DNA from: Streptomyces sp.
GTDB taxonomy: Bacteria > Actinomycetota > Actinomycetes > Streptomycetales > Streptomycetaceae
NCBI RefSeq assembly: GCF_019510245.1
Contig: NZ_JAEKKT010000209.1
Coordinates: forward strand, 1-55,645
DNA: 55,645 nucleotides
Reading direction: 5' to 3'
Positions 1 to 8,927 of this stretch are shown here, in pieces. Below the pieces are notes generated by a model that saw nothing but the letters and a program-made list of their open reading frames with translations, was not told the origin of the DNA and ran no database searches. Position numbers and translations under genes: made by a program. Position 1 is the first letter of the stretch, and each line of letters starts with the position of its first letter.

Positions 1-45
1 CCGGGTTTGGTCCAGGCTCGATCTTTTTGGAAGGATCGAGTCGTT

Positions 46-372
46 ATGTCGAACAGGAAGCCATACCCCGCTGATCTGCGGGATCGGGCGGTGCGCCTGG
101 TATTGGAGACCGAGGACCAGTACCCGTCCCGGGATGCGGCGGTGAAGTCCATCGCGGCCAAGCTCGGGATCGGGACGGCCCAGAGCTTGCGGAACTGGGT
201 GCGTCAGGCCGAGGTCGATGCCGGTGCCCGGCCCGGGGTCAGTACCGAGGAAGCTGCCCGGATCAAGGCGTTGGAGCGGGAAAACGCCGAGCTGCGGCGG
301 GCCAATGAGATCCTCAAGGCAGCAGCAAGTTTCTTCGCGGCCGAGCTCGACCGGCCACATCGACGCTCGTGA
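46..372 (+). CDS. IS3-family transposase OrfA (HTH subunit)
   Basis: This is the DNA-binding N-terminal part of an IS3-type transposase, about 108 residues from ATG 46. It opens with a basic helix-turn-helix (residues 1-60, including RNWVRQAEVDAG) and ends in a leucine-zipper-like coiled coil (IKALERENAELRRANEIL). A longer in-frame start at 7 would run into the terminal repeat, so 46 is preferred. Its stop overlaps the GTG of OrfB, and OrfB lies in the -1 frame. That is the arrangement in which IS3 elements make the OrfAB fusion by programmed -1 frameshifting. No obvious A-rich slippery run was seen. Confidence 0.88.
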   Translation: MSNRKPYPADLRDRAVRLVLETEDQYPSRDAAVKSIAAKLGIGTAQSLRNWVRQAEVDAGARPGVSTEEAARIKALERENAELRRANEILKAAASFFAAELDRPHRRS

Positions 373-1286
373 GATTCATCGACGAGCACCGGGACCGCTT
401 CGGCGGCGTCGAGCCGATATGCACCAGGCTGACCACGCACGGTTGCCCCATCGACCCGTCCACCTACTACAAGATCAAGAAATGGCCGGTCTCGGCCCGG
501 ACGGTCCGCGACGCCGAGCTGACCGCCCTGATCAAGCAGATCCACGCCGCCAACTACGGCGTCTACGGGGCCCGCAAGGTATGGCACGAGCTGCGCCGGC
601 AGGGCTACGCGGTGGCCCGCTGCACCGTGGAACGCCTGATGCGCGCTGCCGGGCTGGCCGGAGCGGTGCGCGGACGCAAAATCCGCACCACCGTGCCCGA
701 TCCCAGCGCCGAACGCGCCCCAGACCTCCTCAAGCGTGCCTTCGTGGCTTCGGCCCCGAACCGGGTCTGGGTCGCGGACTTCACCTACGTCGGCACCTTC
801 TCCGGCATCGTCTACGTGGCCTTCGTCGTGGACACCTTCTCCCGACGGATCGTCGGCTGGTCAGCCGCGACCAGTAAGCGCACACCACTGGTGCTCGCCG
901 CGCTGGAGATGGGCCTGTGGCAGCGCGACCGCGCCGGCCAGGAGCGGGACGGGCTCATCCATCACTCGGACGCAGGATCGCAATACACCAGCTTCCGGCT
1001 TGCCGCTCACCTAGCCGGCGAGGGCATCGCCGCCAGTATCGGCACCGTTGGCGACGCCCTGGACAACGCGCTCATGGAATCGGAAATCGGGCTCTACAAG
1101 ACCGAGCTGATCAAACGCCTCGGCCCCTGGCGAACCCTCGCCGACGTGGAACTGGCCACCGCCGAATGGACCGACTGGTACAACAACCGCCGCCTACACG
1201 GTGAGATAGGCCACGTCCCACCAGCCGAATACGAGACAGCCTTCTACCAAAACCAGCCAACACCCCAGCTCACAACCCAACCCTAG
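369..1286 (+). CDS. IS3-family transposase OrfB (DDE integrase)
   Basis: This 305-residue catalytic subunit has an HTH_21-like region (YGVYGARKVWHEL) followed by an rve integrase core. The DDE residues are visible as D in VWVADFTYV, D in IHHSDAGSQYTS and E in NALMESEIGLYKTELI. The C-terminus has the usual WYNNRRLHGEIGHVPPAEYE motif, so the protein looks complete. It overlaps OrfA by four bases (GTGA) in the -1 frame. The stop at 1284-1286 runs into the right inverted repeat, as is common in this family. Confidence 0.93.
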   Translation: MRFIDEHRDRFGGVEPICTRLTTHGCPIDPSTYYKIKKWPVSARTVRDAELTALIKQIHAANYGVYGARKVWHELRRQGYAVARCTVERLMRAAGLAGAVRGRKIRTTVPDPSAERAPDLLKRAFVASAPNRVWVADFTYVGTFSGIVYVAFVVDTFSRRIVGWSAATSKRTPLVLAALEMGLWQRDRAGQERDGLIHHSDAGSQYTSFRLAAHLAGEGIAASIGTVGDALDNALMESEIGLYKTELIKRLGPWRTLADVELATAEWTDWYNNRRLHGEIGHVPPAEYETAFYQNQPTPQLTTQP

Positions 1287-1318
1287 AGTCTGGACCGAAA
1301 CCGGGGCGGTTCAGTCTG

Positions 1319-2478
1319 TCAAGCGGCGCGGGTCGTAGGCTTGGTGGTGGCGGATCCGGGTAGTGACTTGTCCGAAGAGTCGGCTGTCGGAGTTGAGCCG
1401 GCCGCGCTGGATATGACTGTCGCCTCCGCGTGTCCACCCGGATCCGCCGCTCGTACTGTGCGACGTTCGTCGGCGATCATGACGCCAAATGTGGTCGGCC
1501 AAGCGGCGCTTGAGGCAGCGTTTGGCTTCCCTCGCGCTTTTGCCTTCAGCCACCTTCCGGTCGTAGTACGCGCGTCCAGGGCTGGCCGGCATGCGGATCT
1601 GGATCACGGCGATGGTGTGCAGTGCTGAGTTGAGCTGGCGGTCGCCTTTGCGGGAGAGACGATGGCGTGCCTTGTCTGCACTGGCGACCTCGATCGGCGC
1701 GGTGCCGCAGTAGTTCGCGTACACAGCCGCGGTCTGGAACCGCCCGATGCGCCCGGTGCGCGCGATCAGCCGGGCGGCCATGACCGGCCCGATTCCCGGT
1801 GTGGCCATCAGTGTGCTGCCGGAGTGCCTCGACATGCGTGCGCAATGTCTCGGCATTCGCCGCCAGCTGTGCGTCCAGGGTGCGAAGTTCGGCTACGAGG
1901 TCTTTGGCCAGCTGCTTGCGTACCTGCTCGACCGGCCCGGCAGGTCGGATCCGGCCGAGCATCGCCGCCGCGGTGGAGGCTGTGAGCTGAAGCGGTGCGC
2001 CACCGGGCAGCAGGTCGCGCAGCACCGCGTGCAACTGGTTGACCGTGCCCACCCGAGACTGGGCCAGATTCACCCGCTGCCCATCGAGCAGGGCAAGCAC
2101 CGTAGCGTGGCCCTCAGCTGCCACTTGGCGGGACTCGCCCTGCAACGCGGCGATGGTCGCGGCCGCGGCGGCGTCGATCGCGTCGCTCTTGCGGCCGCCG
2201 CCGCGCGAGAGCTGCCGAACGCGGGCGGTGGCGGAGGCGTGCACGTCCACGACACTCTCGCCGCGAGCCAGAAGCCACTGCGCGAGATGGCGTCCCAGGC
2301 CGGTGGCACCCTCCACAGCCCAACGTCGCTCAGGCCACCGCCTGGCCCAGGTCAGCAGCCGGCGGTACTCCGGCAGCGTGGCCTCGATACGGATCGAGGC
2401 GATCGGCCGGTTGCTCATCGGCTCCACCGCTGTGGCGGTGTGGGTCGACTTGTGCGGGTCGAGACCGAGCAGGATCAT
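1319..2478 (-). pseudogene. IS110-family (DEDD) transposase, frameshifted
   Basis: The intact reading would start at ATG 2478 (MILLGLDPHKS), preceded by an AGAGGAA ribosome site. The N-terminal DEDD RuvC-like domain is visible: D in GLDPHK, E in AVEGATGLGRHL and the D pair in KSDAIDAAAA. The C-terminal Transposase_20 domain (TPGIGPVMAARLIARTG, then YCGTAPIEVASADKARHRLSRKGDRQLN) continues in another frame. The two parts join by a frameshift near 1800-1815. A second shift near 1480 may restore a tail IADERRTVRAADPGGH that ends at 1319. As sequenced, no single frame encodes the full protein, so the copy is probably inactive unless these are read errors. Confidence 0.8.
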
Positions 2479-2740
2479 CGCGAAATTCCTCTGGGCTAGC
2501 CGGCTAGGGACGATCCACGGTCGACATGCCGACTTCCGGAACCGGTCAAATGCCCGGGTCACGCCTCTGTTAAGTCAGGCCGTGGACAGGTCCCGGCCGG
2601 AGAACACACTCCGGGAGAGTCAAGGTTCGACAAGCGGTTCACGAGTCACCTCGGCCAGCACCCTACGGCACGCTACGGGCAGCCAACCCGACCACGAACC
2701 GCTACCCCTATATAAGTCAGCGGTTCACTCTGATCGGCAA
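2479..2740 (-). ncRNA. Possible IS110 non-coding end / bridge RNA region
   Basis: About 260 bp upstream of the transposase start carries no convincing gene. In the IS110 group the non-coding segment 5' of the transposase encodes the bridge RNA that pairs with target and donor DNA. The placement here fits that rule. Short repeats occur (AGCGGTTCAC near 2632 and near 2720), and AT-rich TATATAAG lies near 2709. No loop structure was demonstrated, so this rests on position and family knowledge only. Confidence 0.3.
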
Positions 2741-3172
2741 CCACGGGAGCTACGGCAGCGGCGGGTCCTGGCCGACGGGTACCAGGTGCACCAGATCGTC
2801 GCGCCGTTCGGCTGCGGGAACGTGTGGAAGAGCGATGACTCGGACCTCGGGGGCGTCGGCGGGTACGCCGTCAACGTCACCGGCCAGTCGCGGTACACGG
2901 CGGACCCGAACGTGGTCTACAGCAGCAACACCGTGACGCGGGCGGTGACGGGGCTGAGCAACATCGCCGTGACTGCTGGGGGACGATCGGGCCGCGGGAG
3001 TCGGGGCCGGCCGGTGGTGCGACGCCACGGCAGGCAACGGCCCAGGTCGGCACCGCGCCGATAGTACGCAAGAGCGCCGGGATCTTCTTCCCGACGCTCC
3101 TCCACGCGACAGCCGACAGCTACCAGCCTGTCAGCCACCCACTCTCAGCGACCACCCAGCCCGGCAACCCGG
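2741..3172. other. Region with a possible remnant of an unidentified gene
   Basis: No intact gene is seen. On the plus strand a stretch near 2780-2970 reads like genuine protein (GCGNVWKSDDSDLGGVGGY, then NVVYSSNTVTRAVTGLSNIA). A frame change near 2980 gives a further open stretch (VGTAPIVRKSAGIFF) to about 3110. It may be the broken tail of a secreted protein. I do not recognise the family. Confidence 0.25.
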
Positions 3173-4183
3173 TCAGACGACCGCTCCCCCCACCAGCAAC
3201 GTCGCGTCCACCAGCCGGTTCGAGAATCCCCACTCGTTGTCGTACCACCCGAACACGTGCACATGGCGCCCATCGATCACCTGCGTCAGCAACGAGTCGA
3301 AGATGCAGGACGCCGGGTCCCGCACGATGTCCGCCGAGACGAGCGGGTCCGCCGTGTAGCGCAGGATCGGCGACAGCTCGCCGTCCGCGGCCTTGCGGAA
3401 CAGCGAGTTCACCTCCTCCGCGGTCGTGTCGCGGGCGACCCGGACGGTCAGGTCGGTCAGGGAGCCGACCGGGACCGGCACGCGGACCGAGTAGCCGTCG
3501 AGCTTGCCCTGCAGGTTCGGCAGGACCAGGCCGATGGCGCTGGCGGCGTTGGTGGTTGTCGGGATGGTGCTGAGGTTGGCCGCGCGGGCGCGGCGTGGGT
3601 CGGCGTGCGGGCCGTCCTGGAGGTTCTGGTCCTGCGTGTAGGCGTGGATCGTGGTCATGGTGCCGTGCTCGATGCCGAGCCCGCTGTCGAGGACCCGGGC
3701 CATCGGGGCCAGGCAGTTCGTCGTGCACGACGCGTTGGAGACGATCGTGTGCCGCTCCGGGTCGTAGAGGTCGTCGTTGATGCCGATGACCAGGGTGAGG
3801 TCGGCGTTCTTCGCTGCGGCGGAGACGACGACCTTCTTGGCGCCCGCCTTGATGTGCGCGCGGGCCTTGGCGGCGTCGTTGAAGACTCCGGTCGACTCGA
3901 TGACGACGTCGACGCCGAGCCGGGCCCACGGCAGCTGCGCCGGGTCGCGCTCGCTGAGCGCCTCGACGACGATGTCGCCGACGCGGATGGTGGAGCCCTC
4001 CACCGCGACCGGCTTCTGCAGCGGGCCGTACACGCTGTCGTACTTGAGCAGGTCGGCCAGGCTCTTCGCGCTGGTCAGGTCGTTGACGGCGGCGACACGG
4101 ACGTCGGCGCCGGATTCGAGCAGGGCTCGGAAGTAGCTGCGGCCGATGCGACCGAAGCAGTTGATTCCCACAGTGATCGTCAT
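3173..4183 (-). CDS. gap: Glyceraldehyde-3-phosphate dehydrogenase, type I
   Basis: The cytosolic glycolytic enzyme converts glyceraldehyde 3-phosphate to 1,3-bisphosphoglycerate with NAD. The start is ATG 4183 after a GGGAA ribosome site; an upstream in-frame start at 4246 has no family support. The Rossmann start is VGINCFGRIGR, the catalytic cysteine lies in SNASCTTNCLAP (about residue 152), and the C-terminal WYDNEWGFSNR is present. At 336 residues it is full length. It sits alone between IS remnants and no other glycolytic gene is adjacent, so it may be an accessory copy. Such copies sometimes serve as resistant targets, but nothing here shows that. Confidence 0.93.
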   Translation of the reverse strand: MTITVGINCFGRIGRSYFRALLESGADVRVAAVNDLTSAKSLADLLKYDSVYGPLQKPVAVEGSTIRVGDIVVEALSERDPAQLPWARLGVDVVIESTGVFNDAAKARAHIKAGAKKVVVSAAAKNADLTLVIGINDDLYDPERHTIVSNASCTTNCLAPMARVLDSGLGIEHGTMTTIHAYTQDQNLQDGPHADPRRARAANLSTIPTTTNAASAIGLVLPNLQGKLDGYSVRVPVPVGSLTDLTVRVARDTTAEEVNSLFRKAADGELSPILRYTADPLVSADIVRDPASCIFDSLLTQVIDGRHVHVFGWYDNEWGFSNRLVDATLLVGGAVV

Positions 4184-4417
4184 GATTCCCGTTCTGATGG
4201 TGGGGAGCCTCGTAGCACTGTCTGAGCGGTATGTAGTGCTTCGCAAGCGATGATGTATTCGTTATGAACAGGATATCCACGACCACCGCGCCGGGCATGG
4301 AGGTCTCACGGATCAGGACTCTGCCAGCCAAACCGGGCGTCTCAGGCTGTCCTGGTCGAATACTCGGATACCATCCTTGACCTGGGCGATCGGCGCATAC
4401 GATCATTGCCCGTGGCT

Positions 4418-4990
4418 ATGCGACTGCTGTACCGGATCCTAGTCCAGATGTTGTCCTGGCTGGTGTTGTTGGCCCGGTCCTCAGCGTCAAAGGATGTCGA
4501 GATACTCGCGCTGCGTCAGGAGGTCTCGGTACTGCGCCGAGCGAACCCGAAGCCGCGGATCGGCTGGAGTGACCGGGCTGTGCTGGCCGCGCTGTCCCGC
4601 CTGCTGCCCAAGGCGCTGCGTGCACACCGAATCGTGACCCCCGGCACACTTCTACGCTGGCACCGTTCTCTGCTTGCCGCGAAGTGGCGCCAGCCCAAGC
4701 CGGTAGGACGCCCGCCGATCTCTGACGATGTGGTGGCGTTGATCATCCGGCTCGCCACCGAGAACACCACCTGGGGTGTCGTTCGCGTCCAGGGCGAGTT
4801 GCGCAGGCTCGGACACCGCGTGGCCGCCTCCACCATCCGCAAGATCCTGCGGGCACACCGGATCCCGCCGCCGTCCCAGCGCGACGACACCTGGCGCACG
4901 TTCCTGCGCTCCCAGGCTGAGACGATCCTGACGATCGACTTCCTGCACGTAGACACCGTCATGCTGAAACGACTCTACGCGGCTGTCTGA
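4418..4990 (+). pseudogene. Truncated integrase-core transposase
   Basis: The protein resembles the N-terminal two thirds of actinobacterial integrase-type transposases. It has a leader, then KDVEILALRQEVSVLRR, an HTH region with LRWHRSLLAAKWRQP, and WGVVRVQGELRRLGHRVAASTIRKILR. It breaks off just inside the catalytic core after ILTIDFLHVDTVMLKRLY; the first catalytic Asp is present and the remaining acidic residues are absent. The break coincides with sequence starting TGACGGTCCC at 4988, which looks like the tip of another IS. The likely cause is interruption by that element. Confidence 0.75.
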
Positions 4991-5127
4991 CGGTCCCCCG
5001 AGTTGCCGGAGGCTCAAGATCGTGTGGTGATTGATCCACGTGAGAGGAGCCGGACTGATGGCAGCGCATATGAAGTATCCGCCGGAGTTGCGGGAGCGCG
5101 CGATCAAGCTGTATCGCACCTCCCGGG
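4988..5127 (+). mobile_element. Left-end stub of an IS3-like element with orfA start
   Basis: After a tip beginning TGACGGTCCCCCGAG there is a GAGAGGAG ribosome site and an ATG at 5058. The start reads MAAHMKYPPELRERAIKLYR, which resembles the beginning of an IS3-type OrfA. Similarity ends near 5127, where sequence belonging to a LuxR-regulator remnant begins. Only about 140 bp of the element survives. Confidence 0.5.
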
Positions 5128-5130
5128 TGT

Positions 5131-5477
5131 TCACCCGCTCCGCTCTTCCTGTTTCAGGAGCCGGGAGAGTTCGACCCTTGAGGTGATGTTCAGTTTGACG
5201 AACGCACGTCGGAGGTGGGTGCTCACCGCGGCCGAGGTGGCCTCCGCGACGGCAGCCGCTGTCGGGCGCACTCGCCGGGCGCGCAGGTCCCGGCGACCGT
5301 GGCCGTGGCCGCCAGCGGGTACGCCGGGTCGATCGGACGGTAGTCGCAGCCCTGGACACGTGCCCCCTGAGCGCGTCGTCGGGCCAGCGCGATCCTGGCC
5401 GAGCTGCACGACGAATGGAAGGGACGCCGACCGCCGCTTCCTCTGGCGAAGGCTCCATGGACGTGCAGTGCGACCAC
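5131..5477 (-). pseudogene. 3' remnant of a LuxR-type regulator
   Basis: The last 40 or so residues read AVAEATSAAVSTHLRRAFVK then LNITSRVELSRLL. This matches the C-terminal recognition helix of LuxR/LAL regulators (canonically VSxRTVexHLxxxfxKLgixSR). Upstream sequence looks like regulator linker but is split between two frames (5223-5477 and 5131-5508), with no HTH first half in one frame. It is a degenerate 3' fragment whose stop lies against the IS stub. It may be the leftover of a cluster-situated regulator. Confidence 0.55.
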
Positions 5478-5589
5478 CGGTCATAGTGGACAATCGCGTT
5501 CCCGGCAACCAGCCCGGATCACCCAGTCGGCCCCGGATCCGGGACGCCGTGGCGGCGCGCAGCGTCTTGAGGTGAGATTCGGGCAGCCG

Positions 5590-7098
5590 TCAGCCCGCCG
5601 CACCAAGCAGCCGCTCGAGCGCTGCGCGATCGATCTTCCCGTTCGGCACACGGGGCATCTCGCTGACGACGATCACCTTGTTGGGGATCATGTATCTCGG
5701 GAGTCGGTCGACCAGGCGGGCAAGTATCTGCTCCCCGACGGAGGCCGTACTCGTTTCCCCGGCGACGACGAATGCCGTCATGCCCGCAACCGCGGTCACA
5801 ATGCATGCCGCAGAACGAACGACGGGATCGATGCAAATGGCATGCTCGACTTCACCGAGTTCGACCCGGTTGCCACGTATCTTCACCTGGCGGTCCGTAC
5901 GGCCCCGGATGGTTAGACCGCCTTCTTCCTCCACGACGCCCAAGTCCCCGGTGTCGTACATACGGGAACCGCTTGTTCCGGTCGGATCAGGAAGGAAGGC
6001 CGCCGCTGTGCGGCCGCCTTGCCTCCAGTAGCCGAAAGCGATGCCGGGGCCGGACAGGAACACCGTACCCTCAGACGATGCCTGGAGCGGGGACAGATCG
6101 TCGTCCAGTACGTGGAAGGCCGCAGGGGCGACGCTGTTCCCGGCGAATCCGGGCGGCGCCGACGAGGTCGACACCTCCGTACGCGTGATCCACACCGTCG
6201 CTTCCGTGGGGCCGTAGACGTTGATCAGCCGGGGACCCGCGTCATCGGGTCGAAGCAGGTCTACAAGTTCGCTCGGGAAGGGTTCCCCGCCGATCATCAG
6301 TACCCGGGCTCGCCGCAGGCCGGCGAGCGTCGCCGGGTCGTGGCACAGCAACCGGGCAGTCGACGGTGTCAGGACCGCGTGGGTGACGTGCCCGGCCGGG
6401 GTGCCGTCGGCGAATCCGGACTCGAACAGACCCGTGGGGTCGTTGGGCCCGATGACTACGGTATGTCCCCGCGACGTCGCCCAGAGGAAGTCGATGACGG
6501 ACAGATCGAAGCCGACGCTGCAGACCGACTGCCATATCTGCCGCTCGCCCACACGCTCCGGCGCCTCCTCCCTCACCTCGGCATCCATCATGGCAAGAAA
6601 TGCCTGGAGCGAGCGCTGCCCCACCGCGACCCCTTTGGGGGCACCCGTCGATCCGGAGGTGTACATGATGTAGGCCACACGGTCGCCGTCCGGCGCCGGA
6701 GACCACTCGCGCTTCGGGCCGGGCTGGTCGGCCGCCACGGTCTTCCATGGTCCGGCTCCCAGCAATCCGGCCGACCCCGAGGTCGTCACCAGCAAGTCGG
6801 CACCGCTGTCGAGGAGGAAGGCCCGAAGCCGGGACCGCGGCACAGCAGGGTCCAGGGGGAGGAATGCCGCACCGACGGCCTCGACAGCGAGCAGCGCCGC
6901 CACCAGGAGCCGTCCGCGTTCGAGGTGGACGCCGACGAGCCGGTCGGCTGGTCTATGACGCGACAACTCAGCCGCGAGCCTGTTCACCTCGTCGAGGAGC
7001 CCTCGGCGATCGATGAGGCCCTGCGCGTCCACGACAGCCGGCTGACCTGGGTCTTCGACGGTGTGTGAAGCCAACAGCGCATAAACGGATTCGGTCAC
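5590..7098 (-). CDS. Free-standing NRPS adenylation domain
   Basis: This 502-residue AMP-forming enzyme activates an amino or carboxylic acid and would load it on a separate carrier protein. The start is GTG 7098 with GGAGGA nine bases upstream. Core motifs in order are YTSGSTGAPKGVAV (A3, about residue 145), FDLSVIDFL (A4), NVYGPTEATVW (A5, about 292), YDTGDLG (A7), GRTDRQVKIRGNRVELGEVE (A8) and PNGKIDRAAL (A10). Alignment by eye to GrsA gives pocket residues D-L-I-V-M-G-V-V-W-K; I assign no substrate. No C or T domain is attached. It lies 36 bp downstream of the VioD-like gene in the same orientation, so it may load the residue that enzyme makes. The free PCP at 26267 is a possible partner. 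Confidence 0.92.
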   Translation of the reverse strand: MTESVYALLASHTVEDPGQPAVVDAQGLIDRRGLLDEVNRLAAELSRHRPADRLVGVHLERGRLLVAALLAVEAVGAAFLPLDPAVPRSRLRAFLLDSGADLLVTTSGSAGLLGAGPWKTVAADQPGPKREWSPAPDGDRVAYIMYTSGSTGAPKGVAVGQRSLQAFLAMMDAEVREEAPERVGERQIWQSVCSVGFDLSVIDFLWATSRGHTVVIGPNDPTGLFESGFADGTPAGHVTHAVLTPSTARLLCHDPATLAGLRRARVLMIGGEPFPSELVDLLRPDDAGPRLINVYGPTEATVWITRTEVSTSSAPPGFAGNSVAPAAFHVLDDDLSPLQASSEGTVFLSGPGIAFGYWRQGGRTAAAFLPDPTGTSGSRMYDTGDLGVVEEEGGLTIRGRTDRQVKIRGNRVELGEVEHAICIDPVVRSAACIVTAVAGMTAFVVAGETSTASVGEQILARLVDRLPRYMIPNKVIVVSEMPRVPNGKIDRAALERLLGAAG

Positions 7099-7134
7099 TA
7101 TTCGTCGTCCTCCGGGCACGGTTTACGAAACGTC

Positions 7135-8244
7135 TCAGCCCCCGAGCCTGAGAGAAAGAAGATCGAGCGCCTCGGTGAACTCGTCGACCGGCCCGCCGAA
7201 ACCCAGCCGTACCCGGTCGGGATGCCCGAAGGCGGCGCCCGGAACGAGCAGTACCCCATCTGCGGCGCCCAAGAGGCGGCACACGTTCCGAGTGTCGGAG
7301 TGGTTGCGCAGACGGGGAAACGTGGTGACGCCGCCTTGGGCCGGTATGTAGTCGACGTGCTCGACATGGCCGGCCGCCCATCGGGTGAGCGACGACCGGT
7401 TTGCCGCGGCCTGGAGCAGCCGCGGTCCGATGAACTTCTCCGTGTTCTGCACGACACCGGTAGCGATGCGTTCCAGCAGCGGAGACAGGCTCAGGACATA
7501 CACGTCCCGGGACGGGATCATCCGGGCGATGACATCCGGGTGGGCCAGACACCAGCCGAACCGCATCCCGGGCAGTCCGAATGCCTTGGAGAAAGTCCCG
7601 ATCGAGATCGTCTTCGGGTACACCAGGACGGGATCGGGCAGCGGTGCCGACTCGTAGGTCAAGTCCGCCAACGACGCGTCCCAGACGAGGTAGGCGTCAG
7701 CGGTGCGAGCGATCTCGACGATTCGGTGCAGTTGGTCCGCGGTGACGGTGGCGCCGGTCGGGTTGTGCGGGAAGTTGAGGATGATCGCCGCCGTCCGCTG
7801 CTTCGAGACGAGCGCTGCCAATTCCTCGACGTGTGGGGCGAAGCCCGACTCCGGACGCAATGTCCAAGCCGAAACCTCGCAGCCCAGAACTCGCGGTATC
7901 GATGAGTGCGAGTGATACGAGGGTTCGAGGACCACCACATGATCGTCCGGTCGTAACACGGCAAGCAGTGCCGAATAGATCGCCTCGCTCGCGCCGTGCG
8001 TGGTGACCACCCAGTCAGGTTCTCCTGCACCCCAGCGGTCGGCGATGGCCTGCCGAAGCGTACGGTCCCCGGTGCAGGGGCTGTCCTTGAAGATCACCGA
8101 ATCGAGTTCTGCGGAAGTGATGCCGGCCAGTTCCCGGACCGTCCGGAGGGCGTAATCCTGCACGCCGCTGGACCCGATGTCGAACTTGGCCTCGAAGTAG
8201 TAGTCCCGCATCCAGTCTTCGAGGAAGGCTGGTTCGAAGCCCAT
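7135..8244 (-). CDS. Capreomycidine-synthase-like (VioD-type) PLP aminotransferase
   Basis: This 369-residue fold-type I PLP enzyme has the PLP lysine in GTFSKAFGLPGMRFGW (about residue 219) and NFPHNPTGATV. The N-terminus LEDWMRDYYF then DIGSSGVQDYALRTVREL resembles, from memory, capreomycidine synthase VioD and related arginine cyclases rather than ordinary aspartate-type aminotransferases. VioD closes 3-hydroxyarginine to the six-membered cyclic guanidine capreomycidine. A VioC-like hydroxylase lies 3.1 kb away (11344). Together they suggest an arginine-derived cyclic residue (capreomycidine or a streptolidine-type relative). It precedes the A-domain gene in a two-gene minus-strand operon. 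Confidence 0.8.
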   Translation of the reverse strand: MGFEPAFLEDWMRDYYFEAKFDIGSSGVQDYALRTVRELAGITSAELDSVIFKDSPCTGDRTLRQAIADRWGAGEPDWVVTTHGASEAIYSALLAVLRPDDHVVVLEPSYHSHSSIPRVLGCEVSAWTLRPESGFAPHVEELAALVSKQRTAAIILNFPHNPTGATVTADQLHRIVEIARTADAYLVWDASLADLTYESAPLPDPVLVYPKTISIGTFSKAFGLPGMRFGWCLAHPDVIARMIPSRDVYVLSLSPLLERIATGVVQNTEKFIGPRLLQAAANRSSLTRWAAGHVEHVDYIPAQGGVTTFPRLRNHSDTRNVCRLLGAADGVLLVPGAAFGHPDRVRLGFGGPVDEFTEALDLLSLRLGG

Positions 8245-8340
8245 CCGGCACCCCCGTGGCGGTTCATCAGGAATCGAATCTCAACGTGCCAACGTTCCGG
8301 CGAGGTGTCAAGGGCGCCGCGGGCGTCACGAGCGGTGGGG

Positions 8341-8375
8341 TTGCCAAAGTGTCGGTTTTTCCCGATACTTAATGT
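8341..8375 (+). promoter_or_regulatory. Candidate promoter for a leaderless regulator mRNA, with palindrome
   Basis: TTGCCA (8341-8346) and GATACT (8364-8369) are separated by 17 bp. The predicted transcription start, six to seven bases after the -10 box, coincides with the GTG at 8376, so the mRNA may be leaderless. The spacer holds the imperfect palindrome GTCGGTTTTTCCCGAT, a possible operator for the regulator itself. Confidence 0.45.
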
Positions 8376-8927
8376 GTGGCCGACGACCCGTCCGGAAAGC
8401 ATCCCCAACCACTCGAGCTGACGGACATCATGCAGTTCAAGGCACTGAGCAGCTTGGCCCGGCAGCGCATCCTCGGCGTCCTCGTCCATCGAAGCGCGAC
8501 CATCGGCGCGCTCTCGACCGAGCTCGCAATGCCGCGCGGAAGCGTCGGATACCACCTCCGCGTGCTCTCCGACGCCGGCCTGATCGTGCCCGCTCAGACC
8601 GTTCAAGTGCGCGGCGGGACGGAGATCCACTGGGCTGCGATCGCGACCGGTTTCGACCTGACGGCGTTCGCCGAGCTGGCAGCCCCGGCCGAGCTTCTCA
8701 GGAGGGCCGCGCAGGAGCTCGCGCAGGCTGATCACGGCGGCATGGAGTACGCACGGGTCAAGCGCATACGGCTTCGGCCGGAGACCTTCGCGGCATTCGT
8801 CGACCAGTTGCAGGGCGCCTTCGACGACCTCGACGCGAACTCGGCCGAGCCCGACGACCAGGAGGGCACGGGCGTGACGCTCGCGATCGCCCTCTATCGG
8901 AACCAGCCCAAGGAGGATCGCTCGTGA
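8376..8927 (+). CDS. ArsR-like winged-helix transcriptional regulator
   Basis: This 183-residue protein has an N-terminal winged HTH (about residues 18-85: LSSLARQRILGVLVHRS, then STELAMPRGSVGYHLRVL and a wing with RGGTEIHW). That layout is typical of ArsR/HTH_20 regulators. No metal-binding cysteines are seen, so it probably responds to a small molecule or acts as a constitutive switch. It diverges from the aminotransferase gene and overlaps the exporter gene by GTGA. Local control of export and of the divergent operon is a reasonable inference. Confidence 0.8.
   Translation: MADDPSGKHPQPLELTDIMQFKALSSLARQRILGVLVHRSATIGALSTELAMPRGSVGYHLRVLSDAGLIVPAQTVQVRGGTEIHWAAIATGFDLTAFAELAAPAELLRRAAQELAQADHGGMEYARVKRIRLRPETFAAFVDQLQGAFDDLDANSAEPDDQEGTGVTLAIALYRNQPKEDRS

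Larger units (their letters stand above)
1..1313 (+). mobile_element. IS3-family insertion sequence, left tip outside the window
   Basis: Two overlapping transposase frames are bounded by terminal inverted repeats. The right end (1286-1313), read inward on the minus strand, is TGAACCGCCCCGGTTTCGG followed by TCCAGACTC. The left end at 1-19 reads CCGGGTTTGGTCCAGGCTC, which matches the right repeat from its tenth base or so onward. The first nine or so bases of the element should therefore lie just outside the window. The element abuts the 3' end of an IS110-type gene (stop at 1319-1321). The target-site duplication cannot be checked because the left tip is missing. Confidence 0.85.

Noticed and set aside
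3120..4406. 428-residue minus-strand frame overlapping GAPDH
   Set aside because: It is out of frame with the clear GAPDH reading (3173-4183) and is Arg/Gly-rich without motifs.
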